Positions 51,707 to 62,382 of a stretch of 64,000 nucleotides of DNA are shown piece after piece (the first letter of the stretch is position 1; every line of letters begins with the position of its first letter). The position numbers were made by a program, and so were the translations under genes. Where the stretch lies: contig NC_079243.1 of assembly GCF_028009165.1 (NCBI RefSeq), positions 3,782,001 through 3,846,000 of the forward strand, in the 5' to 3' direction. Origin of the DNA: Akanthomyces muscarius (lineage: Eukaryota; Ascomycota; Sordariomycetes; Hypocreales; Cordycipitaceae). A model generated the notes under the pieces. It saw only the letters and a list, made by a program, of their open reading frames with translations. It was not told the origin of the DNA and searched no databases.

Positions 51707-54164
51707 TGTGATGGTGGGTGCGGCAGGCTAGTGGTGTCAACAATGGGTGGGCGGACGATAGAGTTTCGGACGGAGCGTAGCGTCTGTTGAGCGCTGGCGC
51801 AGAAAAGCCACGTCGACAGCGATCCGAAGCCTTTTTGCCGAGATGTCGTCACTAAAGCTTTCTTTTATCTTGTTCTCGTCGTGGGATTAGAGCTTCGTTC
51901 CGGATCGGCGCTAATCGAGGTGAAGCGTCGCAGGAGTCGTCGTTGGTATGGTGGCGTCGTCAAGCCGCTAAGAGGGTATAATGGACTGATTAAAAAAATT
52001 GATAGCCGTGAGGTGAGGACGAGAGATGAGCGAGAGCAAGAAGCAGAAATGGCCGGGGTGACGAGGAACAAGAAAGCAAGGATGCGGAAGAGAGGGACAG
52101 GAGAAAAAGACAAACAAGGGCAAGGGAAGAAAAGAAGCCTGGGAGACTTGCGTGTCAGCCAAGGCAGTCAGTCAGTCAGTTGGCTGTGCGACAAGGCGGA
52201 CCCTGTCCCAGCTCGCTATAAAAAGCAGCGGGAAGACGTTGCCGCGGCCACGCGGTGTCTGTGAGGGTCCACCCGACCACTGCGAGGCACCCGACCGCCG
52301 GCTTTACCTACCTAAGTTACCAGCCTACCTACTGGCAGGCTCAGCCAGTCGGCGGCCTGGTTGCTGACAGACGGCTGCCAAGGCTGCTAAATGGAGACAT
52401 TTACAGTGGTGACGGCATCTTGTCACGGCTCGCTGTCCTTGTACAGACTAAGTTACGCGCTCTATTCGACCACAAACGCCAGAGGAATACTTACCAAAAC
52501 CTGGCAATCATCATCAGCTTCAGGGTGCTTTTTCATGATTTGCCAAAACGTTTCCAAAAATTAGTTCTTTGAAAGTATGTCACGGTCACTAACCACGTCT
52601 TCTGTTCTTCTCTTGACTGTGATTGTCGAACCACCCCACTGCTGCGCTCAGCCACCGACAGCACACAGCCACGATCGCTGCGCCTTACTCTGGTGACGCT
52701 GCACGACACGTATTGGGGCATGAACTTAGAACGCTTATCAAGCTTACCATGGCTTGATCTCAATAAAAAGTCCTTTGTAGAGAAATTGCTATATTGCAAG
52801 AGGTCTCTACAATTTTTCCTTGCAAGATTGCCAATATGTAGTTTGGTGCTGCGACCTCAAGGGCTGCATTACAGACACGGGGCACTCGTTGTGTCCACTG
52901 CACACCAGGTGGTCAATCGTCATGGACAAAAAAAAAAGTGAACGCAAAGATCGATCAAGCATCAGGACATCATCACCACCGTTCGACTGGATATGCGTGC
53001 CTTCAACCCGAGTCTCCAATCTCCGGACTCATAGAAGTAGTGACGCATCCTGCTTCATCGCTGATCACAGGTAGACTGTCCTCACCGGTACGAGGTTGTT
53101 TCAACCTGGGGAGGAGCGGTCATTTACCAGGCCATCTGTAGCCTCTTCTAAACTATAAAGCATGACACAATATCTCATTACCCTGCGGCTGAAACTAGTT
53201 TTGGCCAAGCCGCCTTTTCAGTTTGCGTGATTAGGTCTCGGCGTCGATCGGAGACCGGTCGTACGGCAGCCCGACGGCATGCTTGCCGATACAAATTAAG
53301 AAAAGGTAGAATACACGCCATGAGCATCTTGTGTGATTTGCAATGCACCTAACCAACTTTTTGCCATTTCCCCGCTTCAAGAGTGCAGCAGGTCTACATC
53401 ATTGTGTAGATGGGTAACTGACGTGTTGCATGTCGCTGCCTGAAAACCTGAAGAGAGACACGAACGCCAGAGTCCAAGCCCAGAGGCTGGCTGGAATCTG
53501 CATAGATTGAAGACTTGCAGGCCAGATGTCAGCGACTAGACGTTGCGATTGGCTTACAGACTTGCTAGTTACACGATGAAGTCGCCTTCGGTGCTTTCTT
53601 CCGAAACTTGCATTGAAGACGCCACGTCATTGCTCATGCCGCACTATCAATTATTGGAATATATCTCTGTCTGTGACCCTTGAAGCTGGGAAGAGGGGAT
53701 GGAGCGGAGGTGTACACGACGAGCATGGGCGACCTTGTTGAAACGCCCCGCTCCGTCCTCCTGCCGGCGGTGACTTTCGATTTCTAAGCCGCAAACATCG
53801 AGACTGCCCTCATGAGGCAAACTCGCTCCAAAGATCGCTCTGAGATTTCTCTGAGTCTGCTCACAGAAGCTGAATGGCGGGGATGCGGGGACGCTTCACG
53901 GTGCGCATGTCTCGGGTATGACATCGATAGTCTGCCGTGCGATGCACCAGATTGGAGATCATGTCTCGGTTGTGGCCTCGATCAACCACGATGTATTCCG
54001 CACCATGATGACCAGACGGTACGTACTCTTCAATCTCTCGACTATTTAACAGCTGCTTTCACCCGCCTTGCAAGGACAACTTTTTCATCATCAGCAATAC
54101 AAGCCTACAAACTTCAGCTGTACACACTTATTACAACCTCCAAGACCACTTGTGACCACTCACC
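51707..54164. other. Intergenic region
   Basis: 2.46 kb between divergently transcribed genes. It contains a short CAGT tract (52164-52178) and several overlapping frames of 60-127 codons with no domain. An open frame from 53812 runs into the next gene out of frame and looks fortuitous. Confidence 0.4.
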
Positions 54165-54658
54165 ATGGCTCTCACTCTCCCCATCCACAACCTTCCCATG
54201 GACGAGCCTGTCCCCTCTGAGGTCTTCCAGTACGAAGACAAGACCCTTTACAACTGGGTGCTCACCGAGACGGAGCATGCGCATATTGCCAGCATGCTCA
54301 ACATGGAAAGTAGGATCTCCTAAAGCCCTTCAGACAACTCCCAGAAAAGAAGAACACAAAACAGTTCGCTGACATGACGGCCCTTGCTACAGAGAGCGAG
54401 CTTAAGCTCAAGGGCGCCAACTTTCTCCAGGACCGCTCCCAGTGCGAGGGTTGCGGCAAGCACTCGGGCATGGACGACTTTGTCCACAATGCACTCTATG
54501 CCGGCATCCACTCGGTCGACTTCATGAAGGACTTCCTCCTGGGCAAGACCAAGCAGATGACCCCGTACACTGAGCACGAGGTCTTTTGCTCCCGTTGCAG
54601 CACCAAGCACAAGGAAGCCAGGAGTTGGTTGGCATACCCCCCCTGGCCCACGTACTAG
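54165..54658 (+). CDS. Small conserved-looking CxxC protein of unknown function
   Basis: Two exons, 54165-54309 and 54393-54658, with an 83-nt intron (GTAGGA donor, GCTACAG acceptor), give 136 residues. The ATG context is CTCACCATGG. There is no signal peptide. Two CxxC pairs, CEGCGKHSG near residue 68 and CSRCSTKH near 116, are spaced like a zinc-ribbon or a redox pair. Between them is a helical segment (FVHNALYAGIHSVDFMKDFL). C-ending codons and a pyrimidine-rich leader suggest good expression. The family is not recognised, so metal binding is an inference from the cysteine spacing. Confidence 0.7.
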
Positions 54659-56215
54659 TGGCAAGCGCCGCTGAGCGTCTACGCTCCTGGTCGCTCGGGA
54701 ATAGTTTCTCCAGTAGTCGTGTTCCGTCACAGTGTAGCAGTGGGATCCTCTAGATAGGCACTGCGCGGCCAGTATAGCTTATAAAGAAAACTGGAACTAC
54801 CAAAGTGCCTCATCACCTGCATACCCAGTTTCTCCTGTGCTGCACCATGTTTATTAGGAAATTATGCATACATTTCCATGTGTGTATATGAGTTCTGATC
54901 ATAAAAAGCCACATTATATTGGCATCTACGTCTCGTTACTGCTTAAGCGTGAGTGAGCCCTCTTGACCACGTAGACTTGCATGTATTGGCAAATGGAAAC
55001 TAGGTTTCTAGCGAATATTTGTGAGTTCTTGTAGAACTTTGGTGGCGTTCTTAGAAGTTTTGCGCCAATGTTGCATTATGTTATGTAACTATCGAGCGTT
55101 CAAGTACGGAACCGAGAAAGTGTAGTGACATGACTTCCCTCATGAGGTAACTGCCGCTACAATTACTATTCCTACCATCTGAAAGCCACAGACAATTGTT
55201 TTGTTTACTTAAATGCTTCCGACCCAATACGATAAGGGGCTAGAAATCTCACGCAAGAAAAGTTGGGTTCCAGTGCAAGAACAACCTCGCAGTGTCCACC
55301 TCAACAAGGAAGCTGGTCCAACATCGCAAGCTTCCCACCGCCTCTAATATAAGCGACGCTTCTTGGCCAATCTCACCATGTCCAGCTGTCCCTATATACT
55401 TAATATTCTGACCATATAGATACCAATATTATCATTCTTTACAGTTTTCCCCAATCCCACAAACATGACTGAGATTGTCAGCACAGCCAACCATATTGCA
55501 GTACAGTAGCCTGAGCCCCTTGAGGGGCAGATTGTCGTGCATGGCCACTGCAGCGCTGTTTCCAGGCGCAGGAATGTTTAATTCCCACCAATATGTGTGC
55601 CTGTTGCCACTATATGCGGATTTCAGCTGGGTCAGTTCAGCGCGTGCAAATGATCGAGATAATGAAAGAGCAGCTGGGCGCTGCTTAGGGACATGACCTT
55701 GTCTTTTGAAGCCATAAACTTCGCAGCCAGCTAGCGCCAACACGTACCATAAAGGGTGATGCGTACATTGTGCAAAAATAACGACCGGGAATGGCTTTTC
55801 ATTCTGGTTGCTCAAGTCATTACGGTTGCTCAAACAACCCAAGTGGTACTGTACTGATGCATTAACCAGTTTGTGTAAAATAAGATACAACCCACAATGG
55901 CCTAGTAAACAATGACTATAGTCAGAAGATAGCAAGGACTCTAAGAAAAGACGGAGTTTTGTGACTAGATCAATTTTCTGTTCTAACTTCGTGGTTCTGA
56001 ATTTGTGCTGAACCTCAGGGTTTTGCTTGGAAGCTCCTGCGCTGACCCGCCCTCCTTAAAACAGAAAATTTCGAATCTCATCCCTATCAATAATTTAGCC
56101 TGATCTGTCCCAATGTCACGAGAAAGTTTCAGTTTAAAATCGCTCTGGAGCCAGCATCAGTTACAACGCGTTACTTACCTGCCTGAGGCACCTTACTACC
56201 GGGAAGTCTTTGACA
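54659..56215. other. Intergenic region
   Basis: 1.56 kb. A minus-strand frame of 167 codons at 55432-55935 ends with a Cys-rich piece, NMVGCADNLSHVCGIGENCK, but has no signal peptide or other support. Its last 40 bases resemble 62293-62332 (see findings). No gene is called. Confidence 0.35.
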
Positions 56216-56500
56216 TTAACCAACGGTGTGAGCGTCACCGAGGGTACCACCAAGGTCCTTAGTCAGCCCACCAACTGGGAGCTTGTCGGTGACGCCATTC
56301 AGAGTGCCAATAACAGGGTGCAGAAGACCATCCAAGAGACCGCCGAGGAGGGGCAGACCTTTAACAAGACCTTCAGCAGGGTCTAAAAGCCCCTCTGTTT
56401 GCTGAATATCCCGCGTAGCGGTCGCTTCATAGGTGCCAGCAGGTGCGGCAAGAACAATCGAGAGGTGGGTGAAAACGGATAAAAGAACAGTAGACTTCAT
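56216..56500 (-). CDS. Very small secreted Gly/Leu-rich protein
   Basis: A 94-residue frame from the ATG at 56500. The signal peptide is MKSTVLLSVFTHLSIVLAAP (cleavage near residue 19). The mature chain has no cysteine and consists of Gly-Leu-Leu/Pro-Val repeats (LLDPAEGLVKGLPLLGGLLD, LLHPVIGTLNGVTDKLPVGG). The repeat of roughly 12 residues suggests an amphipathic or surface-active protein. An upstream in-frame Met at 56548 would place 16 residues before the signal peptide and is less likely. Similar small repeat proteins are common in hypocrealean secretomes without a known role. Confidence 0.6.
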   Translation of the reverse strand: MKSTVLLSVFTHLSIVLAAPAGTYEATATRDIQQTEGLLDPAEGLVKGLPLLGGLLDGLLHPVIGTLNGVTDKLPVGGLTKDLGGTLGDAHTVG

Positions 56501-57564
56501 TTTGACGCGTATTGAGAGATCTGAGAGTGGGTATCTTGACAATAGCAATATCGCACATGTGAAAAACTCTCAGTAGACTGCTTCTCGGAGACAAAGCAAG
56601 GGTAGTCTGATGGATGAAATGGAGTGAGTAGATACAGAGTAGCCACGGCCTTGATGTTGTGGTTTGGGGTGCACATCTTATACCTGCTGCCGGAGCATAG
56701 TTTGCATTCCGCGCCACGCCATGATGTCTGGCCTGGAGGATAGAAATGATCCAGTTAAGCAAGCTGAAAGGCCGTACAAGCCGATACTTTCGAGTGCGCC
56801 AAGGAATGCGACGACAGCCAAGTGCGACGTGCTAGTCTCGGGTCTCGGCGGTAGGCAGCGTCCCAAAAGGCCGAGGAATTTGGAATTGGGGCCTTTCAGC
56901 CTGCTTGATTGGATCATTTGTGTCTTTCAGGGCAGCCAGTATAGCGATTGCATTAAGACAATATTCTTCAGCTACTAATGCGTTTGGCCAGTAAAAGATA
57001 TGCAATATGAGACCTAGTCTTTGATGCTTATATTGTGAGACCTCAGTGTTTAATTTGCGCGGGGCTGTGAGTAACGTTTCGAGCTAATCTTTGTACTCCC
57101 TTAGCATGATTGATTATAGCCCTGCACTGGGTATTTCTTGTCTCTTGCTCAATGTCGCTTGAACGAAAACATTTTGAAGGGGTTATATGTAATACTAGGG
57201 CTACCACTGCGACTGCCTACCGTTCCAGGATGCGCTCTCTGTTGAAGTGAGTGGAAGTCTCGACCAGTAAAGTATCACCTAGGCTTGTTACGCCGCCACC
57301 GCCAAACACTGGGAATGTGCGAAAACCACCATGACTGCAGTGTGGGCGGGCGGCAATTTTTAAATGGCATATAAATTGCCCGCCCGCAACATGGACTTTT
57401 GTACTGCCTTTGTACTACCTATAGCTTAGTCATCGAGATGCTGCCGTTTCTCGACGCCTCACCGCACATGAGTGCAGCGATGTGATGTGCAAGGCTGTTC
57501 AAACCTCAACCGGAACTGGCCCCTAGGCATCAGCTCTCTGTCCTTTAACGAGTCGAACATAATC
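56501..57564. other. Intergenic region
   Basis: 1.06 kb between the divergent small secreted protein and PfkB kinase genes. An inverted pair, GTGGGCGGGCGGCAATTTTTA against AAATTGCCCGCCCGCAAC, forms a strong hairpin at about 57341-57390, some 175 bp before the kinase ATG. No gene is recognised. Confidence 0.4.
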
Positions 57565-58751
57565 ATGGGACAACTTTTGTCGACCCAGGCTATCGAACAC
57601 AAGGATCCCTTGTTTGTGTCTCTTGGCATGACTGTGCTGGATGAATTGCATTTCTCCTCACGAGCCGCTCTCTCCGATGTGCCGGGCGGGTCGGGTCTCT
57701 ATGGTTAGCATGCGATATTTTCCACTGGCGTGATACTTTACGGCCGCGGAAGCTTTAACAACCGCGTCGCAGCTACACTCGGCGCTAGACTCATGGATTC
57801 CACAGCTGGAGCTATTATCATTGCTGGCAATGATTTCCCGAACGCCCTGATGAAACGTATCATGCAGTGGGATATGATGCTGCTAGTCAAAAAACTGCCA
57901 GATAGCCCTTGTACAAGAGGTTTTGTGCAGTACAAGGACGAGGAATCTTGCCGTTGGTGAAATGCCCGTCTATCTGAACGAGTCTCAAGAGGCTGATTTG
58001 TGCAGAGAGAATATTTAGATATCTAACGGCACAGCTGCAGCCTCGGCCGGCCGACTTGGAGAAAAGTGAGCTCCTCGGCTCGCAGTCATTTCATCTCCTG
58101 GCAGGCCCTGCGCTGCTTCAGGAAATGGTGACGTCTCTTCTTTCGTTGAGAAGAGATTCCGGAAAAAACGAACGCCCACTGCTCGCATGGGAGCCTGCGC
58201 CTGCCTCCTGCAAAAAGGAGCTACTGGACGAACATATCCAAGCGTGCAGGTTCGTAGATATTTTTTCACCCAATCATGATGAGCTTGGGGCTTTGGTGCA
58301 AGATGGTGAACCTGGCCGATCATTACCTTTCTCACGAGAGACTGTCGAGCGAGGCGCGAAACTATTCCTCGATGCTGGTATTGGACCAGAGAGCCAAGGT
58401 CTCGTGGTTATTCGCTGCGGCGAGTATGGCTGCCTGACTCTATCGCAGAGCACCGGAGTCAATTGGTCACCGCCTTTCTACGAGCCCTCATCACCCCGCG
58501 TCGCAGATACCACTGGCGCAGGGAATTCCTTCCTCGGGGGGTTTACTGTGGGGTGGATGCGAACAGGAGATGTGAGAGAAGCGGCCGTTTTCGGTTCCGT
58601 AGCATCGAGTTTTGCTCTGGAGCAAGTCGGCCTCCCCGTGTTTTCTCCGGCGACCTCAACAGCGGAAGAAACCTGGAACGGAGCCCGTGCTTCTACACGC
58701 CTCGGAGAATATAGGAGGAAATTGTCAGCCGTGCAAAATGGGATAGTGTGA
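57565..58751 (+). CDS. PfkB/ribokinase-family carbohydrate kinase (Mak32-like)
   Basis: Three exons, 57565-57703, 57773-57952 and 58006-58751, give 354 residues. The first junction yields GGSGLYATLGARLMDSTAG, the sugar-binding GG-A-N-like region of the family. The second intron (53 nt) has a weak GTTGGT donor. It is needed because the frame otherwise stops, and it joins YKDEESC to QRIFRYLTAQLQPRPADL, as expected for the family. The C-terminal part has ILAWEPAPAS-like substrate contacts (LLAWEPAPAS) and the catalytic loop VADTTGAGNSFLGGFTVGW with the anion-hole GAG and base Asp/Asn region. It should phosphorylate a sugar or nucleoside with ATP; the substrate is unknown. If the weak donor is not used, the gene would be truncated after about 106 residues. 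Confidence 0.72.
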
Positions 58752-59733
58752 AGCATCATGGCTTTTTGGCAGAGCAAACGCTCTACCCACGGTTCGGTAA
58801 AATCTAGGCCAAAGCATATTGTGTTTATGAAGGCTCCGGTGAAACGATCTGCGCAAATCCACTTCAACCCATTGCCGGGCCGCGAGGTAGAGCAGCCCGC
58901 AAGGCGGTAGCCGCATTGCTGCCCTTCTGCCTTGTATCCTGACTACCAGTGTATCGTTCGAATACTGGCTACTCGGCTCACTCGTCGCGGCTTCAGAGCG
59001 ACCAGTTGAGAGTGATCAAGTTGGCACACCTGCTCGAGGACGTAGTGGCAGTGTAGCCAGGGAAGAGATTCCCTAAGACGAAGCCGGCGAGGAGACGGGC
59101 GAAGAATGTTCCACGGGCGGCGGCAACCGGCAGAACTGGCTGGATGCCAAAGGACTGCACAAAAAGGACTCCATCAACATCGTCTTTTATGCCGTTCGTC
59201 AAGTACATTAGTCATGCGATCCAACGGCGAATTTTGAACCTTTGTGGATGTCATACTGGCAGCGCTGACCGTGGGTTGACATCGACCCCAGGGCCTCACT
59301 TGTCAAACGTGGCCAAACACAGAAGCACGTTTGTTTTTCGTGTAAAGCCAGAAATTAGCATAAATATATACGTGAAGCCCCATTTCGTTGGAGCTGAAGC
59401 GCCGTCTGCAGTCGACAATACAAATGCTCCTAGGCGCACTCTGGCCAGCAGTATGAGACGAGCGTCGAGTGGCAGCGGACTTTGGTTCCAAGCATTAGTG
59501 GAGAGGTGCTTACGGCGCAGTCAGTGAATAAAATCCACTTTCGCTCTGGGCCCTGGCTGTTTTGGTCACCGTCGTCGTGCAAGTCCTTTGTACGGGTAGC
59601 GTTGTTCTCCCTTCATACTTTGCCAGATGAAGCGTCCGGCGACGGAAGAGTACCAGTGCTTCCTACAACCCACCTTCTTCTGTGTTACTACGCATGGTCT
59701 CGCCAGCATTCCACCCTCGGACCACACACCAAG
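58752..59733. other. Intergenic region
   Basis: 982 bp. A short minus-strand frame at 58993-59208 ends in LFPGYTATTSSSRCANLITL and could be the tail of a lost gene, but nothing upstream continues it. The rest should include the promoter of the kinase-like gene. Confidence 0.35.
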
Positions 59734-60394
59734 ATGCAAACATCGGAAGGCTGCTCATCGCTGGCTCAGGTCAAGCCTGTGGTAATCGGGGTGGTCGGTG
59801 GACCAGGGTCCGGAAAAGGTACGCAGTGTGAGATGCTCTGCCAGGGGTTCAGAGTCTCACACATTAGTGTTGGAGATGTCCTCCGGGCGGAAGCGGCTGA
59901 TCAGGACAGTCCATACCGGGGAACCATCAGAAAGAACATGCTGGCAGGCACCTTTGCGCCCAAGGAAGTCAGCATGGCCATTATTCAATCCCACATGAAG
60001 AAAGCTTCAGAGACTGGCATCAATTTGTTTGTTCTGGATGGCAAGTCTGCGAGTAAGCTGTTCAACGTTCTCTCGCTAATTGTTTTCAGGATTTCCAAGA
60101 CATTTGGAGCAGCTGCATTACTTCGAGAGCGTTATTACTCCACTAAGGACGGTGATTCTGCTGCAGTGCTCTGAAGCAGTCATGGTCGATCGCCTTTGCT
60201 CTCGAGGACGCTTTGACGACAATGCAGAGTCTATCCGCGGTCGTCTTGCTACATTTCATACCACTACATCCCAAGTAGTTGATCTGATGCATCAGAGAGG
60301 CAACCTGGTGGTGGTAGATGCGGAGCAGCCTGTTGAAACTGTCAGCAGACTGATGGTCGAGGTATTTTCCGATATTGCTGAGCGGCGCGTGTAG
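59734..60394 (+). CDS. UMP/CMP-kinase-like nucleoside monophosphate kinase
   Basis: Two exons, 59734-60040 and 60090-60394, give 203 residues. The P-loop is VVGGPGSGKGTQCEMLC (Lys28). The NMP-binding part has VSHISVGDVLRAEAAD and RGTIRKNMLAGTFAPKEVS. The exon junction rebuilds the invariant D-G-F-P-R motif followed by HLEQLHYFESVI. The short LID has VDRLCSRGRFDDNAESIRGR. The short-LID type and sequence pattern fit UMP/CMP kinases better than long-LID adenylate kinases. The only junction that preserves DGFPR uses a GC donor (G|GCAAGT) with a TTTTCAG acceptor. The gene is convergent with the OMP decarboxylase gene 264 bp away, whose product UMP would be its substrate. It diverges somewhat from housekeeping UMP kinases, so it may be a second copy. 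Confidence 0.8.
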
Positions 60395-60658
60395 ATGACA
60401 GATTTTCTGCGGCAGTGCTGCTGCGTCGCTTACTCAGTCCATCAATGTTGAGCCTAACATATGGGAGAGGAAAGATACGCTCAACGGGAAAAACACTCTA
60501 CGTTGTCGGTGAAGACATGGTACCACAACGCACATTAGCTTTGGGATGATTGGAAAACTTGACGCTTCAAAACTCTAGCGATAACTGTCACGGTGCCCAT
60601 CCAATGAGGCAGATTTCATACAAGACTCAATTTTAAGCCGTGGCCATCTAGAATAAGG

Positions 60659-61562
60659 CTAGGGCGGATTGACTCGCTGAAGATAGGCTCTCCAGCCCTG
60701 TTCCTGGTATTCTTTTGCCGATTCTATTGGGTTCGGAGAAGCGTAGATGCCCCGCCCGACAATAATGAAGTCCGCTCCTCGACGGACTGCATCCGCTGGG
60801 GTCTGGTACTGCTGGCCGAGTTTGTCTCCGCTGCTCTTCATGTTGATCCCGGTAGTGAACACCAAGAAGTCCTCGCTGCTTGTAGTACTCTCATTTGGGT
60901 CCGTGGCGATAGCCTGGGTTGCCACGAATCCGATTGTGGACTGGGGGTATTTTCGAGCTACTTCGATGCACTGCTGTGTATAGGAACCGGTTGCTAAGCT
61001 TCCCTTGGATGTCATCTCCGCTAAGATAAGGAAGGCGCGCTGGTCTTGGAAAGAAAAATCGGGGTTCGTCACGGTCTCTGTCAGGGCTTTGACAATGCCG
61101 TCTCCACCCAGTATACTGAGGTTCACAATGTCAGCCCATTCGGAGATTCGCAATGCTCCGTTGTGGTACTGCTTCTGGACAGTGTTGCCAATATCGACGA
61201 GCTTTCGGTCTTCAAAGATTATGAAATTGTGTTTAAGAGCCAGCGCCTTCAATCCTTGGATTGTATCATCGCCAAAATCCCGCACTACGTCGATATCTGT
61301 CTTGAAGACGGCGATGTACGGTCCGAGATCTGTAGAAGTATCGGTTAGCCAACAGCCAGTGCCTTATTCTTCTCATTGGCGTCACCAAAGCTTCTTTATC
61401 CTTACCATCTGCACATTTCAGCAGAGCTGCTGTGTCCTCGAGATCAGCCGAGATGACCAGGTTCGACTTCTTCGACTCTGCGATATCGAGGAGATTCTTC
61501 ACAACGGGACGGTGATGTGAATCTCCACGCTGAGCGTACGTCTTTCGTGATTGAGACGCCAT
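60659..61562 (-). CDS. pyrG: Orotidine-5'-phosphate decarboxylase, compact form
   Basis: Two exons, 61562-61406 and 61329-60659, with a 76-nt intron (GTAAGG donor, CTACAG acceptor), give 275 residues. It decarboxylates OMP to UMP, the last step of de novo pyrimidine synthesis. Conserved pieces are [30 protein letters not shown] (catalytic Lys), [20 protein letters not shown] (Asp-Lys-Asp tetrad core), [39 protein letters not shown] and [17 protein letters not shown] (phosphate grip). All catalytic residues are kept. The length equals the Aspergillus pyrG type, whereas the Neurospora pyr-4 type is about 397 residues because of an insertion. If the host is a sordariomycete, this is an unusual or additional copy. 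Confidence 0.93.
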
Positions 61563-62382
61563 AAAGCTGCCGGGGTTTTTGTTTCCGAGCTCTTGAGTGC
61601 GCAAAGCAATGGTTTAGTGAAGAATTCGCGATTATGGAGACGGGAGTGATGTTGCGGGCGTACAGACGCAGGAGCGGAAGAATCTTGGATCCGGCCCCCT
61701 CCCACGCTGATGACACGCAGATCAGCCATTCCGCGACGGCCCTTTGAATATTCGGGCCCCATGCCACTGCGCCCTGCCCGCTGATTCGTCTTTGAGAAAG
61801 CAACAAGTCACACCCCCTAACGCGAGCAAAGTCAGATACATTGTTGTGACCAAGTTGACTCTCTCGACTCTCTCTGACCAAGAGCATACCAGAGAAGCTT
61901 TTTGAGGGACACGACTTGCGACCAATATATGAAGAAGCAGCTGTAGAGCAAGTTATGCCAAAATTGTTGTGGCCATCGCAACTGCTCGCAGTGCACCACT
62001 GCATCCACTAGCAAGGCGAACAAAGTTCGACCCGGAGCACGTTCAGCCATAAAAAGATAGATTCTGAATAACAGTCGCGAATGTTTGACATTCCACACAT
62101 CTTACATGAGCATTATGGGCCAGAAGTGGCAACCGGACTGCTGTGTGAATTTGCAGCAGCACATACAGCAGTGCCAGGCCCTGTTCTATCTTTTGCCTGT
62201 GCTTTCTTCCCTAATTCTTTCTTAGTTATTCCTTTGAGAGGTACAGAGGGTACAAAGCCCCGACATTCTATATACCAGGATGATAGCTTTTGACAGTTTT
62301 CCCAATTCCCACAAACATGTCTGAAACAATCGTCAATGTACTCAACGTCCAATCATTTACACCTGTCAGCCGCCAGACAGCA
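61563..62382. other. Intergenic region
   Basis: 820 bp holding the decarboxylase promoter and the 3' flank of the GPI-type gene. A 40-bp stretch at 62293-62332 resembles 55439-55479. No gene is recognised. Confidence 0.35.

Noticed and set aside
55432..55935. Possible Cys-rich protein gene on the minus strand
   Set aside because: Only the last 25 residues look like a Cys-rich module; there is no signal peptide or good start, so it is reported only as a motif match.
58993..59208. Possible C-terminal remnant (LFPGYTATTSSSRCANLITL)
   Set aside because: It looks like a genuine protein tail, but nothing upstream continues it and I could not place it in a family.
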